From: Propionibacteriaceae bacterium
GTDB taxonomy: Bacteria > Actinomycetota > Actinomycetes > Propionibacteriales > Propionibacteriaceae
Assembly (NCBI GenBank): GCA_031272505.1
Contig: JAISTQ010000065.1
Span: 22,855 to 86,854 of the forward strand
DNA: 64,000 nt
Reading direction: 5' to 3'
Shown here in pieces: positions 16,805 to 26,119 of the stretch. The position numbers and the translations under genes were made by a program. The notes below the pieces were generated by a model. It was not told the DNA's origin. It ran no database searches and saw only the letters and a list, made by a program, of their open reading frames with translations. Position 1 is the first letter of the stretch. Each line of letters starts with the position of its first letter.

Positions 16805-17884
16805 CTATCTAACGTGTGACGGCACGAACGGAGGCTTGGTGACGGTGAAGGGCTCGGTGCGGCTGCGGATCTGGACTTGCACGGTGTCACCGGGCTGGAC
16901 GGCGGCGTCCAGATAGGCCAAGCCGATGCCGATCTCCAAGCTGGGGGAGAAGGTACCGGAGGTGGTCACCCCGAGCTCGGCCTCGCCGCTGGCGTCGAGC
17001 ACTGTCATCGTCGGGCGCGGGATCGCCCGGCTGGCCGATTTCAGCCCCCAGAGCTTCTGCTTCGGCCCGGCCTCGCGTTCGGCGCGGAGCAACTCGGAGC
17101 CCCAGAACGTCTCCTTCTTCCAGCCGACCGCCCAGCCGACCTGCGCCTGCACCGGGGTGACGGAAGTGCTCAACTCGTGGCCGTGCAGCGGATAGCCCAT
17201 CTCGGTGCGCAGCGTGTCGCGGGCACCCAGGCCGCACGGCAGGATGCCGAACGGCTCACCCGCCGCCAAGATTTCATCCCACAACGCCGGGGCGGCAGCG
17301 GAAGCCAGCACCAGCTCATAGCCCCACTCGCCGGTGTAGCCCGTCCGGCAGACCGTCATCGCGTCCAGCCGGGAGAAGCTCATGTATTCCAGATCGGTGG
17401 GCAGCCCGATGGCCGTCAACACGGCGGCGGATTGCGGCCCTTGGACGGCGATCACCGCATAGTCGTCGTGCCGGTTCTGAATCTCGATCTCGGGCGGGGC
17501 GAACGTCTGCAGCCGCGCCACCACGGCGGCGGTGTTCGCGGCGTTGGGGATCAGGAAGACGTCATCCTCGCCGTCCAGATAGGCGATCAGATCGTCGATC
17601 ACGCCACCTAAATCGTCACAAGCCAGGGTGTATTGCGCTTGGCCCGGCGCGATGCGGCGCAGATCATTCGTCAAGCAGGTGTTCAGGAAGGCGGCCGCAC
17701 CCGGCCCGCGCACGGTGGCCTTCCCCAGGTGGCTGACGTCGAACACCCCGACCGCGTTGCGCACGGCCTGATGCTCGGCGACGATGCCAGAGTACGAGAT
17801 GGGCATCCCCCAACCGCCGAACTCGGCAAATTTGGCGCCCAATGCGCGATGTCGGGAATCCAAGGGGGACAACTTCAACGGCAT
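16805..17884 (-). CDS. gcvT: Aminomethyltransferase (glycine cleavage T protein)
   Basis: 359 residues. Transfers the methylene group from the lipoyl-bound aminomethyl intermediate on the H protein to tetrahydrofolate, releasing ammonia. Family signs: an N-terminal [20 protein letters not shown], catalytic-region Asp in [20 protein letters not shown], and [18 protein letters not shown]. gcvH and gcvP are not in the window. The start chosen is the ATG at 17884; an upstream frame to 17929 lacks support. ACCGA/TCGGT arms (17900-17914) upstream may be a control site. Confidence 0.94.
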   Translation of the reverse strand: MPLKLSPLDSRHRALGAKFAEFGGWGMPISYSGIVAEHQAVRNAVGVFDVSHLGKATVRGPGAAAFLNTCLTNDLRRIAPGQAQYTLACDDLGGVIDDLIAYLDGEDDVFLIPNAANTAAVVARLQTFAPPEIEIQNRHDDYAVIAVQGPQSAAVLTAIGLPTDLEYMSFSRLDAMTVCRTGYTGEWGYELVLASAAAPALWDEILAAGEPFGILPCGLGARDTLRTEMGYPLHGHELSTSVTPVQAQVGWAVGWKKETFWGSELLRAEREAGPKQKLWGLKSASRAIPRPTMTVLDASGEAELGVTTSGTFSPSLEIGIGLAYLDAAVQPGDTVQVQIRSRTEPFTVTKPPFVPSHVR

Positions 17885-17899
17885 GAGGCAAGTGTAAAG

Positions 17900-17914
17900 A
17901 CCGATTGTTTCGGT
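17900..17914. promoter_or_regulatory. Inverted repeat upstream of gcvT
   Basis: ACCGA (17900-17904) and TCGGT (17910-17914) are perfect arms around TTGTT, 16 bases before the gcvT start in the divergent gcvT-pepA gap. Operator-like by position only; no glycine riboswitch fold was seen here. Confidence 0.25.
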
Positions 17915-18004
17915 TGGGGGGCTGTCCACGTCACTTTGCGGACTGGGAGCGGGGAAAAGCTGGCGCGGCTATCCTGTAGAGGAGTACTTACGAGAGGTTC
18001 ATCC

Positions 18005-19606
18005 ATGGCTGAGTTTTGGCTGCCTGACGTGCGGGTGGCGCGGAAGTTGTCGAAAGATACCGATGTGCTGGTGTTGGCGTTGGTGGACACGGCTGCGGGT
18101 CCCCGGATCGTGGGCCTGCCCGCGGAGGTGGACGACGCCTACAAGACGGCCATGGGGGAGACGGTGCAGCAGGCCGCGTTGGCGCTGGGGGCGAAGCCGG
18201 AGTTGGGCCACACCGTGGTGTTGAGCGCGCCCGGCAAGCTGCGCATCGTGGTGGTCGGGATCGAAGACATTGACGACATCGACTTCTCCGCCCAGGCGGC
18301 CACCGGGGCGGCGCTGCGCCGGGTGCTCGGGCTGAAGTCCCGCCGCTCGCTGCGGGTGGGCATCGCCTTCGCGGAAAACTACGACGTGGTGACGGCGGTG
18401 GCGGAGGGGGCGCTGCTGGGCTGCTACCGCTACAAGCCGCCCGCGGACAAGCCGCCGATCGCCGAGATTCGGATCATCGCCCCCGACGTCGAGGACGCGG
18501 CGCTGGCCTGTGACGCCGCTAAAATCCGCGCCTATGGCGTCTGCCTGGCGCGGCAGTGGGTGAACACCCCGCCGAATCTGCTCACTCCGGAGATTTTCGC
18601 CGAGGAGGTGGCCCGCGAGGCCAAAGCCCGATCCGTCAGCTTCGAAATTTGGGACGAGGAACGGCTCGAAGTTGAAGGTTTCGGCGGCATCCTGGCCGTC
18701 GGTGGCGGCTCGGACAACCCGCCCCGCCTGGTGCGGTTGCACTACAACCCGCAGCCCTCGCTCGGCCTGATTGACGACGCGGGCACGCTTTCCATGCGGC
18801 GCACCAAAGCCGATTCCACCGCCAGCTTCCACCTGGCGCTGGTGGGCAAAGGCATCACCTTTGACGCGGGCGGGTTGAGCCTGAAGAGCTTCGAGAACAT
18901 GTCCACCATGAAATACGACATGGCTGGGGCAGCCGCGGTGGCGGCGGCGGTGCTCACCATCGCCGACTACGCCCCGAACGTGGAGGTGACGGGCTGGCTG
19001 GCCTTGGCGGAGAACCTGCCCTCGGGCACCGCCTATCGGCCTTCCGACGTGATCACCATGTACAACGGGGTCACCGTCGAGAACGCCAACTCGGATGCCG
19101 AGGGTCGGCTGGTGCTGGCCGACGCCATTTCCCGCGCGGGCGAGGAGTTGCCGCACCTGATCGTCGACATCGCCACTTTGACGGGCGCCGCCCGGGTGGC
19201 CTTGGGGGATCGCACGGCCGCGCTGTTCTCCAACGCCGTCACCACCTCGCAACTGCTCGACACCGCGGCTTTTGCGGCTGGCGAAGATGTCTGGCAAATG
19301 CCGATCACCGAAGAGACCAAGAAGAAGCTGGAATCGAAGGTCGCCGATCTGAAGTCGTCCGGTGACCGCTACGGCGGCGCGGTGACGGCGGCCGCCTTCT
19401 TGCGGGAGTTCGTCCCCGAGTACACCATGTGGGCGCACCTGGACATCGCCGGCCCCGCTTTCAACCGCGGCGAGCCGTACGAGCATATTCCTTCCGACGC
19501 CACCGGTTTCGGGGTGTTGACGCTGGTGAACCTGGCCTTGATCATCGCCGCTTTCGATGACGACATATTCGACGGCGAGCTCTATGAGGCGGACGAAGAT
19601 GATTGA
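18005..19606 (+). CDS. pepA: Leucyl aminopeptidase (M17 family)
   Basis: 533 residues. Cytoplasmic two-metal aminopeptidase. The M17 signature NSDAEGRLVLAD is present (family NTDAEGRL), as is the catalytic Lys region in LVGKGITFDAGGLSLK and the metal ligands around MKYDMAGAAAV. The N-terminal third is the usual non-catalytic domain. GAGAGG precedes the ATG. The downstream flavoprotein gene starts 8 bases before this stop, so the two are coupled. Actinobacteria commonly have this gene just before the E2/lipoate cluster, as here. Confidence 0.95.
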   Translation: MAEFWLPDVRVARKLSKDTDVLVLALVDTAAGPRIVGLPAEVDDAYKTAMGETVQQAALALGAKPELGHTVVLSAPGKLRIVVVGIEDIDDIDFSAQAATGAALRRVLGLKSRRSLRVGIAFAENYDVVTAVAEGALLGCYRYKPPADKPPIAEIRIIAPDVEDAALACDAAKIRAYGVCLARQWVNTPPNLLTPEIFAEEVAREAKARSVSFEIWDEERLEVEGFGGILAVGGGSDNPPRLVRLHYNPQPSLGLIDDAGTLSMRRTKADSTASFHLALVGKGITFDAGGLSLKSFENMSTMKYDMAGAAAVAAAVLTIADYAPNVEVTGWLALAENLPSGTAYRPSDVITMYNGVTVENANSDAEGRLVLADAISRAGEELPHLIVDIATLTGAARVALGDRTAALFSNAVTTSQLLDTAAFAAGEDVWQMPITEETKKKLESKVADLKSSGDRYGGAVTAAAFLREFVPEYTMWAHLDIAGPAFNRGEPYEHIPSDATGFGVLTLVNLALIIAAFDDDIFDGELYEADEDD

Positions 19607-21179
19607 GCACGCCCAAGATGTGGTGATCATCGGCGCCGGGGCCGCCGGGCTGCTGGCTGCGGTGGCCGCGAAACGGATGGGCTATTCTGTGCTGGTGCTG
19701 GAGAGCAGCGCGCTGGTGGGCGGGGACACCGCCTTGGCCACCGGACAGCTTTGGCTCCCCGCCACCCATCTGGGGGCGGCGGCGGGCGTCATCGACTCCG
19801 AGCCCGAGGCCTTGGCCTATCTGAACCAAATCTTGGGGGAGGAAACCACCGCGTCGACTGCGGCGCGGCGGCAGGCTTTCGTCAACGTGGCCCCGAAACT
19901 GGCCAATTGGCTGGCCAACTCCAATCTGCCGCTGGTGGTGTGCCACGGCGTCCCCGATTACCATCCGGCCTCGGTGGGCGGGTTGCCCGAAGGCCGGGTG
20001 ATCGCCACCACTCCGTCAGATCGGCGGAACCTGGGCGAGTGGGCGGCGCGGATGCGTTCGAAGAACCCGGTCGCCGAGGCGGGGCAGTTGACCAGCTTCA
20101 TGTGGCAATTGACGAATTCCGAAGGCCAGGCGGCCACCGGCGGCGAGGCGTTGGTGGCGGAATTGCTGCGGCGGGCCACCGCCAATGGCGTGGAGATCTG
20201 GCTGGAGGCGGAGATTCTGGGCTTTGACGCCGACGCCTCCGGGGTCTATGGGGTGAAAGTCGCCTGCGACGGCGAGGAAATCGAGGTGAAGGCCCGCACC
20301 GGGGTGCTGCTCAGCGCGGGCGGTTTCGCTGGCAACCAGGAGTTGCGCCAAGAGTTCTTGCCGCTGCCCACCGATGCCCAGTGGTCGCTGATGAGCCAGA
20401 ACACCGGTAAGCTGCTGAAACTCGCCGCCAACGCCACCGGGGCGGATTTCGCGGCGATGTCGGACGCCTGGTGGACGCCGGTGACCCTGATTGGCGGACG
20501 GGCGTGGAGCCTGGACGTGGCCCGCAAGGCCCCGCATTCGATCATCGTGGACCAGGCCGGGGATCGTTTCTTTGACGAGGCCGCCCCGCCGTCCCAGATC
20601 GTCAAGCATCTGTACAGCCACTCGCGCGGGGTGAAAACCGTCCCGTCATTCATGATCATGGACAACCGACACCACAAATCCGTGTCGATCGGCCCCTGGA
20701 ATGCCAGCACCCTGCCGGGTGAGATCTCGGAGCCCGGCGAGATCATCCGAGCCAACACGCTGAACGATCTGGCTGTGGCGCTCGGCATTGACCGGGCGGG
20801 ATTGATTGGCACCATTGTCCGTTTCAATGGATTTGCGCATAAAGGCGAGGACACCGATTTCCATCGCGGTGAATCCGTTTGGGATCGCTATGCGCTTTCG
20901 AGTTCGAAAAAGCCCACTTCACTAGGGAAAATAGACAAAAAGCCGTTCTGGGCGGTAAAGGTCTATCCGGGTGACGAGGGCACCAAGGGTGGGCTGCGGG
21001 TTGACGAGCATTCCCAGGTGTTGCGTCCGGACGGCACCGCGATTCCGGGCTTCTATGCCTGTGGAGGCGCGGCCGCCTCGATCATGAAAGGCACTTCGCC
21101 AGGGCCTGGCGCCGCCCTCTCCGAAGCGCTGATTCAAGCATTTGTGGCAGTCATCAGCATGGACGGTAAAGCCGAATGA
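19599..21179 (+). CDS. FAD-dependent oxidoreductase (FAD_binding_2; KstD/fumarate-reductase-like)
   Basis: 526 residues. The N-terminal dinucleotide fold VVIIGAGAAGLLAAVAAKRMG is followed by LESSALVGGDTALATGQLWLP. The C-terminus has GFYACGGAAAS and KGTSPGPGAALSEALIQAF, the second flavin-contact region. This pattern is closest to 3-ketosteroid delta-1-dehydrogenase and soluble fumarate-reductase-type flavoproteins. The substrate is unknown; steroid oxidation should not be assumed. No signal peptide. It lies where a dihydrolipoamide dehydrogenase might be expected but lacks that family's redox cysteine pair. ATG 19599 overlaps pepA. Confidence 0.8.
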   Translation: MIEHAQDVVIIGAGAAGLLAAVAAKRMGYSVLVLESSALVGGDTALATGQLWLPATHLGAAAGVIDSEPEALAYLNQILGEETTASTAARRQAFVNVAPKLANWLANSNLPLVVCHGVPDYHPASVGGLPEGRVIATTPSDRRNLGEWAARMRSKNPVAEAGQLTSFMWQLTNSEGQAATGGEALVAELLRRATANGVEIWLEAEILGFDADASGVYGVKVACDGEEIEVKARTGVLLSAGGFAGNQELRQEFLPLPTDAQWSLMSQNTGKLLKLAANATGADFAAMSDAWWTPVTLIGGRAWSLDVARKAPHSIIVDQAGDRFFDEAAPPSQIVKHLYSHSRGVKTVPSFMIMDNRHHKSVSIGPWNASTLPGEISEPGEIIRANTLNDLAVALGIDRAGLIGTIVRFNGFAHKGEDTDFHRGESVWDRYALSSSKKPTSLGKIDKKPFWAVKVYPGDEGTKGGLRVDEHSQVLRPDGTAIPGFYACGGAAASIMKGTSPGPGAALSEALIQAFVAVISMDGKAE

Positions 21180-21238
21180 ACCGGGTTTTCACGGAATAGT
21201 TCACTAAGCTGTGTTGGGAGTGTAGTTAAAGGAGAAGT

Positions 21239-23785
21239 ATGTCGACGTCAGTGTCGTTGCCAGCGCTCGGTGAAAGTGTCACCGAGGGCACTGTCTCGCG
21301 CTGGTTGAAGAAAGTGGGGGAGCAGATCGCCGAGGACGAGCCGCTGGTCGAGGTGTCTACCGACAAGATCGACACCGAGATCGTCTCGCCAGTCACCGGC
21401 ATCGTGCAGCAGATCCTCATCCCGGAGGACACCACCGTGGCCATCGGCACCGTGCTCGCCGTCATTGGAGAGCCGGTCGCGGCCGCCAGCCCGACGTTCG
21501 CCCCCGCCCCAACCCCAGCACCTGCCCCAGCCCCAGCCCCGGCGCCCGCCGCCGCCCCGGCACCTGCCCCAGCCCCGGCGCCCGCCGCCGCCCCGGCTCC
21601 TGCCCCAGCCCCGGCACCCGCGCCCGTATACACCCCGCCCCCGGCCTACGCTCCGCCGCCTACTTCCACCTCCGACGTGCTGGCCCGCCTGGACGCCGCG
21701 ATCCAGGGGCTCAGCCTTCCCGTCGATCAGTTGGAGCCGCCGTCGTGGAGCCGCCCGAGCACCCCGCCGGTCATCCCCGAGCCCGAGCCGTGGCAGTTGC
21801 CCACTCCCACCCCGGAGCCCCCGTCCTGGTTGACGCCGCCGCCCACCTTTGACACGCCGTTGGATTTCTCGTCCCCGACGCCGCCGCCCGCGCCCGCCGC
21901 GCCCGCCTACGAGCCGCCCGCTCCCAGCGTCCCCGCGTATGAGCCGCCCGCCGCGCCCGTCACCCCGGCCTACGAGCCGCCGCCCGCCCCGAAGCCCGCG
22001 ATGCGCTCTTGGTCGATCCAGATCCCCAAGCATTTTGACGAAGAGTCGGTCTACACCACCGGTCAGGTTCCGGTGGTGCGTCCGGGCCAGCCGTGGGCCA
22101 CTCCGGAGCCCGAGCCAGTGGCTCCCGTACCCGAACCGGTGGCTCCCGCGCCTGAGCCGGTGGCACTGGCCCCGGAACCGCCCGCGCCAGTAGCCCCCGC
22201 CCCCGCACCTGTAGCCCCCGCCCCCGAGCCGGTGGCCCCACCGGCCCCCATCCCGGCACCCGCCCCCGCGCCCGTCGCCCCGGAACCGGTCGCCGTCGCC
22301 CCGGAACCAGTCGCCCCCGCCCCCGCGCCCGTCATCGAAGCGCCCGATGCGCCGCTGTTCGACGTCGAGATTCGGCTGCCGTTGTTGGGCGAGTCGGTCT
22401 CCGAGGGATTGGTCTCCCGGTGGTTGAAACACACCGGAGACGCGGTGGCCGTGGACGAGCCGCTGGTGGAGATCTCCACCGACAAGGTGGACACTGAGAT
22501 CCCCTCGCCGGTGGCGGGTACCCTGAAAGAGATTCTGATCCCCGAAGACGCCACTGCGGCAGTCGGCGCGGTGATCGCCATCATCGCCAGTCGCGAGCCC
22601 GCCGCTGCGGCTCCTGTTCCCCCGGCTCCGGTTCCCCCGGCACCCGCGCCGGTGGCTTTGGCTCCGGAACCGGTCATCCCGGCTCCGGAACCAGTCGCTC
22701 CCGCACCCGAGCCAGTCGCCGTGGCACCGGAACCAGTCGCCGTGGCACCCGAGCCCGTCCCACCCGCACCCGAGCCCGTCGCCCCCGCACCCGTGGAGCC
22801 GCCCGCCAAGCCCAACGAGCTGGTCGAGAAGCTCACCGCTGGCGCCTACATCCCGCCCGCGGTGCGCAAGCTGGCCACTGACGCCGGGCTGGACATCTCC
22901 ACCGTCACCGGCACCGGAGTGGGCGGTCGCATCCGCAAACAGGACGTGCTCGCCGCCATCGAAGCCGCCGGGTTGAGCCTCCCCGAGCCCGCCAAGGTCG
23001 AGCCGGCCGGGCCGTCCACCATCAAGCCAGTCTGGATTCCAGAGCAGCCGGTGGGCCGCTCCGACGCGGGTGACAAGCGCGGCCTCACCGAGCCGGTCAC
23101 TTCGCTGCAGGCTTCCGCCGCCCGGCTGGTCGTCGAATCGCTGCACAATTCGGCGCAGTTGACGGCCACCGTGGAAGTGGACGTCACCGCCGTCTCCAAG
23201 TTGATCGAGCGGGCCCGCAGCGACGTCTTCAGCCCGCAGTTGACGCACCTGCCGTACATCTTGAAGGTGGTGGCCGAGGCGTTGCAGCAGGCGCCGAAGC
23301 TGAACGCCACCTTCGACGCGGCCGCGGGCACCGTCACCTACGCGCAGTCCGAAGACATCGGCATCACCATGTCCACCGCCGAAGGCCCGCTGGTTCCGGT
23401 CGTCAAGAACGCCGCCGCGCTTTCGGTGGCCAAGTTGGCCGCGAAGCTGAACGAGTTGCAGGCGAAAGTCGAATCCGGCAGTTTCGGCCCCGAGGATCTC
23501 GCCGGCGGCACTTTCACCGTCTCGGATTATGGCGGCACCGGCGCGCTGTTCGACACCCCGATCATCACGTTGCCGCAGGTGGCCGCGCTGGGCATCGGCT
23601 CCATCGTGCGCCGCCCGGTGGTGGTGAACGACGTGTTCGCCGGGGAGAGCATCGCGATCCGCGACATGGTCTATCTTTCCCTGACGTATGACAATCGGCT
23701 GGTAGAAGTCGCTGACGCTACCAACTTCCTCAGCCTGGTGAAGTCCGCGCTGCAGGCTGGGGAGCAGACCCCCGGCTTGGCATGA
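21239..23785 (+). CDS. sucB: Dihydrolipoamide acyltransferase (E2) with altered active-site motif
   Basis: 848 residues; the E2 core of a 2-oxoacid dehydrogenase complex. Two lipoyl domains carry Lys43 and Lys416 in STDKIDTE and STDKVDTE. Very long Ala/Pro linkers (about 85-135 and 180-370, 460-525) join them to a peripheral subunit-binding domain (from Tyr537) and a catalytic domain (about 610-848). The catalytic motif, normally DHRxxDG, reads D818-N819-R820-L-V-E823-V824, so the general-base His is Asn and the Asp is Glu. The enzyme may be inactive as an acyltransferase or use another residue. Strong ribosome site AAAGGAGAAG. E1 and E3 genes are not adjacent. Whether it serves pyruvate or 2-oxoglutarate cannot be read. 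Confidence 0.85.
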   Translation: MSTSVSLPALGESVTEGTVSRWLKKVGEQIAEDEPLVEVSTDKIDTEIVSPVTGIVQQILIPEDTTVAIGTVLAVIGEPVAAASPTFAPAPTPAPAPAPAPAPAAAPAPAPAPAPAAAPAPAPAPAPAPVYTPPPAYAPPPTSTSDVLARLDAAIQGLSLPVDQLEPPSWSRPSTPPVIPEPEPWQLPTPTPEPPSWLTPPPTFDTPLDFSSPTPPPAPAAPAYEPPAPSVPAYEPPAAPVTPAYEPPPAPKPAMRSWSIQIPKHFDEESVYTTGQVPVVRPGQPWATPEPEPVAPVPEPVAPAPEPVALAPEPPAPVAPAPAPVAPAPEPVAPPAPIPAPAPAPVAPEPVAVAPEPVAPAPAPVIEAPDAPLFDVEIRLPLLGESVSEGLVSRWLKHTGDAVAVDEPLVEISTDKVDTEIPSPVAGTLKEILIPEDATAAVGAVIAIIASREPAAAAPVPPAPVPPAPAPVALAPEPVIPAPEPVAPAPEPVAVAPEPVAVAPEPVPPAPEPVAPAPVEPPAKPNELVEKLTAGAYIPPAVRKLATDAGLDISTVTGTGVGGRIRKQDVLAAIEAAGLSLPEPAKVEPAGPSTIKPVWIPEQPVGRSDAGDKRGLTEPVTSLQASAARLVVESLHNSAQLTATVEVDVTAVSKLIERARSDVFSPQLTHLPYILKVVAEALQQAPKLNATFDAAAGTVTYAQSEDIGITMSTAEGPLVPVVKNAAALSVAKLAAKLNELQAKVESGSFGPEDLAGGTFTVSDYGGTGALFDTPIITLPQVAALGIGSIVRRPVVVNDVFAGESIAIRDMVYLSLTYDNRLVEVADATNFLSLVKSALQAGEQTPGLA

Positions 23786-24408
23786 TCAGATTCCACTACT
23801 TCGGCATTGAAGGCGCACCCGCGCCCTGGCAGAGCATTTGGGAGAAGCAGCTCCAGTTGCACGCGCTGGTGGCCAGCGGACAGCTCGGCCCGCAAGTCAT
23901 CTTCGCCGAGCACTCGTCGATCTATACCGCCGGACGGGCCACCCAGCCCGCAGAGCTGCCCCGGGATGGCAGCCCGGTCGTCCAAGTGAATCGGGGTGGA
24001 CGGATCACCTGGCATGGGCCCGGGCAGTTGGCCTGCTATCCGATCGTGAAGCTCACCATCGGCTCGGTGGATTATCTGCGCCTGCTGGAGCAGGTGATCC
24101 ACCGCTGCCTCGCGGATTGGGGGATCACCTCCGTCAGCCCGCCGACGCTCACCGGGGCTTGGGTGCCCGCCACTTCCCGCCGCCCGCTGCGCAAGATCGC
24201 CTTCATCGGGGCGCGGGTGGCCCAGCACACCAGCCTGCACGGCTTCGCCTTGAACGTCTCCAACACCCTGGCGCCTTTCGCGAACATCATCCCCTGCGGC
24301 CTGGAAGGGGTGGAGGTCACCTCGATGGCGGCCGAGCTGCCCTACCCGCCGTCAGTGCTGCGGGTGGCCCACACTTTCGAGCGGCATTTGGAAGACGTCT
24401 TCTGCTGA
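23782..24408 (+). CDS. lipB: Octanoyl-ACP:protein N-octanoyltransferase
   Basis: 208 residues. First step of lipoate assembly: moves octanoyl from acyl-carrier protein to lipoyl-domain lysines. Motifs: RGGRITWHGPGQLACYPI, KIAFIGARV with the conserved Lys, HGFALNV, and the nucleophilic Cys in IPCGLEG. ATG overlaps the E2 stop by four bases (ATGA), so the enzyme is made with its substrate protein. Confidence 0.96.
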   Translation: MIRFHYFGIEGAPAPWQSIWEKQLQLHALVASGQLGPQVIFAEHSSIYTAGRATQPAELPRDGSPVVQVNRGGRITWHGPGQLACYPIVKLTIGSVDYLRLLEQVIHRCLADWGITSVSPPTLTGAWVPATSRRPLRKIAFIGARVAQHTSLHGFALNVSNTLAPFANIIPCGLEGVEVTSMAAELPYPPSVLRVAHTFERHLEDVFC

Positions 24409-24421
24409 GTAAGGTGTAAGC

Positions 24422-25327
24422 ATGGCTCGGGAGTTGCGGATCGCGGCGCGCAATGCGCAGACCCCGATCCAAGCCAAGCCTGAGTGGATCAAAGTCCGGG
24501 TGAAGTCCAACCCGGAGCACGCCCAGTTGCGGCAATTGGTGGCTGACGAGGGGCTGCACACCGTCTGCCAGGAGGCCGGTTGCCCGAACATCTTCGAGTG
24601 CTGGGCGGATCGGGAGGCCACCTTCCTGATCGGCGGGGACGCCTGCACCCGGCGTTGCGATTTCTGCCAGATCACCTCGGCGAAACCGCCGCGCTACGAT
24701 ACGCAGGAGCCCAGCCGGGTGGCCGCGTCGGCAGCCAAGATGGGGCTGCGGTTCGTCACCGTTACCGGGGTCTGCCGGGACGATTTGGCGGACGAGGGCG
24801 CCTGGCTGTATGCGGAGACCGTCCGCGCCATCCACGCGCTGCCCGAGCGTCCGGACGTGGAATTGCTGGCCCCGGATTTTTCCGGCAAGCCGGAGTTGTT
24901 GGCGCAGGTGTTCGCCGCCCGTCCGGAAGTCTTCGCGCACAACCTGGAGACGGTGCCCCGCCTCTTCAAGGCCATCCGGCCCGCCTTCCGCTACGAGCGC
25001 AGCCTGGACGTGATCTCCGCCGCCGCGACGGCCGGGCTGATCGCCAAATCGAATCTGATCCTCGGCATGGGCGAGACGGACGCCGAGGTGCGCGAAGCGC
25101 TGCAGGACATTTATGACGCCGGAGCCTCGCTCGTCACCATCACCCAGTATCTGCGGCCCACCGTGGCGCAGTTGCCGGTGGCCCGCTGGGTGCCCCCGGA
25201 GCAGTTTGACGAGTTTGCGCGGGCGGCGCAAGAGATCGGTTTTGCGGGTGTGCTGGCTGGGCCGTTGGTGCGTTCGTCGTATCGGGCGGGTAGGCTATAC
25301 CGGCAAGCATTAACGAACAAGGAGTGA
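24422..25327 (+). CDS. lipA: Lipoyl synthase (radical SAM)
   Basis: 301 residues. Inserts two sulfurs into octanoyl groups. Both 4Fe-4S sites are visible: the auxiliary cluster in [12 protein letters not shown] and the radical SAM cluster in CTRRCDFC; the terminal Arg-Ser-Ser-Tyr that ligates the auxiliary cluster is in [10 protein letters not shown]. Follows lipB by 13 bases. Supplies lipoate for the E2 and for the glycine cleavage H protein. Confidence 0.97.
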   Translation: MARELRIAARNAQTPIQAKPEWIKVRVKSNPEHAQLRQLVADEGLHTVCQEAGCPNIFECWADREATFLIGGDACTRRCDFCQITSAKPPRYDTQEPSRVAASAAKMGLRFVTVTGVCRDDLADEGAWLYAETVRAIHALPERPDVELLAPDFSGKPELLAQVFAARPEVFAHNLETVPRLFKAIRPAFRYERSLDVISAAATAGLIAKSNLILGMGETDAEVREALQDIYDAGASLVTITQYLRPTVAQLPVARWVPPEQFDEFARAAQEIGFAGVLAGPLVRSSYRAGRLYRQALTNKE

Positions 25328-25330
25328 ATC

Positions 25331-26116
25331 ATGGCCTCAGAGGCGGCCAAGGAGTTGGCGCGGAAGCAAAAGGAAGAGTTGAAGGCCGCGAAGCTGGCCA
25401 AGAAGAACTCCACCAACCCCAAAGACTGGGGCTGGTTCAAGCAGTTGCGGGAGACGCGCAAAGCCACCAAGGAGATGGATCCGAAGCTGGATCTGTGGAT
25501 GCTGGGCGGCTTCTTCGGGGTTTTATTGGTGTTGACGGCGTTGGGCTGGCTGGTCTTCACGCCCACCTGGTGGCTGTGGATGGCGCTCGGCGTGATGGGC
25601 GGCCTGGTGGCGGCGATGTACATGCTGATCTTTCGCTCGAAGCGGGCCACCTACAAGAAGTATGAGGGGCAGCCCGGCTCGGCCGAGGTGGCCTTCAACA
25701 TGCTGAAGAAGAAGAAGTACGCCTATGCCACCGCGATCGCGTTCAACAAGCAGTTGGACGTGGTACACCGGGTGGTCGGCCCGGCGGGCATCCTGCTGGT
25801 CGGCGAGGGCACCGGGGCGCGGCTGAAGGCGCTGATGGCCGCCGAGCAGCGCAAGCACGAGCAGGTCGCCTACGGGGTATCGGTGCGGCAGGTGGTGATC
25901 GGCAACGGCGCCGGGCAGGTGCCGCTGAACAAGCTGGAGAAGTACATCAAGAAGCTGGGCAAGGGCGAGCCTGATTTCAAGAAGCTCACCAAGGGCCAGT
26001 TGCGCGAGGTGAAAGCGCGGCTGAAGGCGCTGGATGCGATGCGCTCGAACCTGCCGCTCCCGAAGGGCCCGATGCCGCAGTCCAAGAGCGTCGGAAGGGC
26101 GCTGCGCGGGCGCTAA
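25331..26116 (+). CDS. DUF4191 membrane protein
   Basis: 261 residues: a Lys/Glu-rich N-terminal helix, two adjacent membrane helices (about 55-75 and 80-102), and a basic cytoplasmic C-terminal domain. This matches the DUF4191 family that follows lipA in many actinobacteria; function unknown. Starts 3 bases after lipA with ribosome site AAGGAG, so it is in the lip operon. Confidence 0.88.
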   Translation: MASEAAKELARKQKEELKAAKLAKKNSTNPKDWGWFKQLRETRKATKEMDPKLDLWMLGGFFGVLLVLTALGWLVFTPTWWLWMALGVMGGLVAAMYMLIFRSKRATYKKYEGQPGSAEVAFNMLKKKKYAYATAIAFNKQLDVVHRVVGPAGILLVGEGTGARLKALMAAEQRKHEQVAYGVSVRQVVIGNGAGQVPLNKLEKYIKKLGKGEPDFKKLTKGQLREVKARLKALDAMRSNLPLPKGPMPQSKSVGRALRGR

Positions 26117-26119
26117 CTA

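Noticed and set aside
17885..18004. Glycine riboswitch in front of gcvT
   Set aside because: The gap is only 120 bases, shared with the divergent pepA, and shows only a five-base inverted repeat, not the paired aptamer fold.
21500..22830. Tandem Ala-Pro coding repeats in the E2 gene as a DNA repeat or mobile element
   Set aside because: They are in frame and match the flexible linkers of E2 proteins, so they are explained by protein function.
21248..23248. 666-codon minus-strand open frame opposite the E2 gene
   Set aside because: Gly/Arg-rich mirror of the Ala/Pro linkers; no start site or motif.
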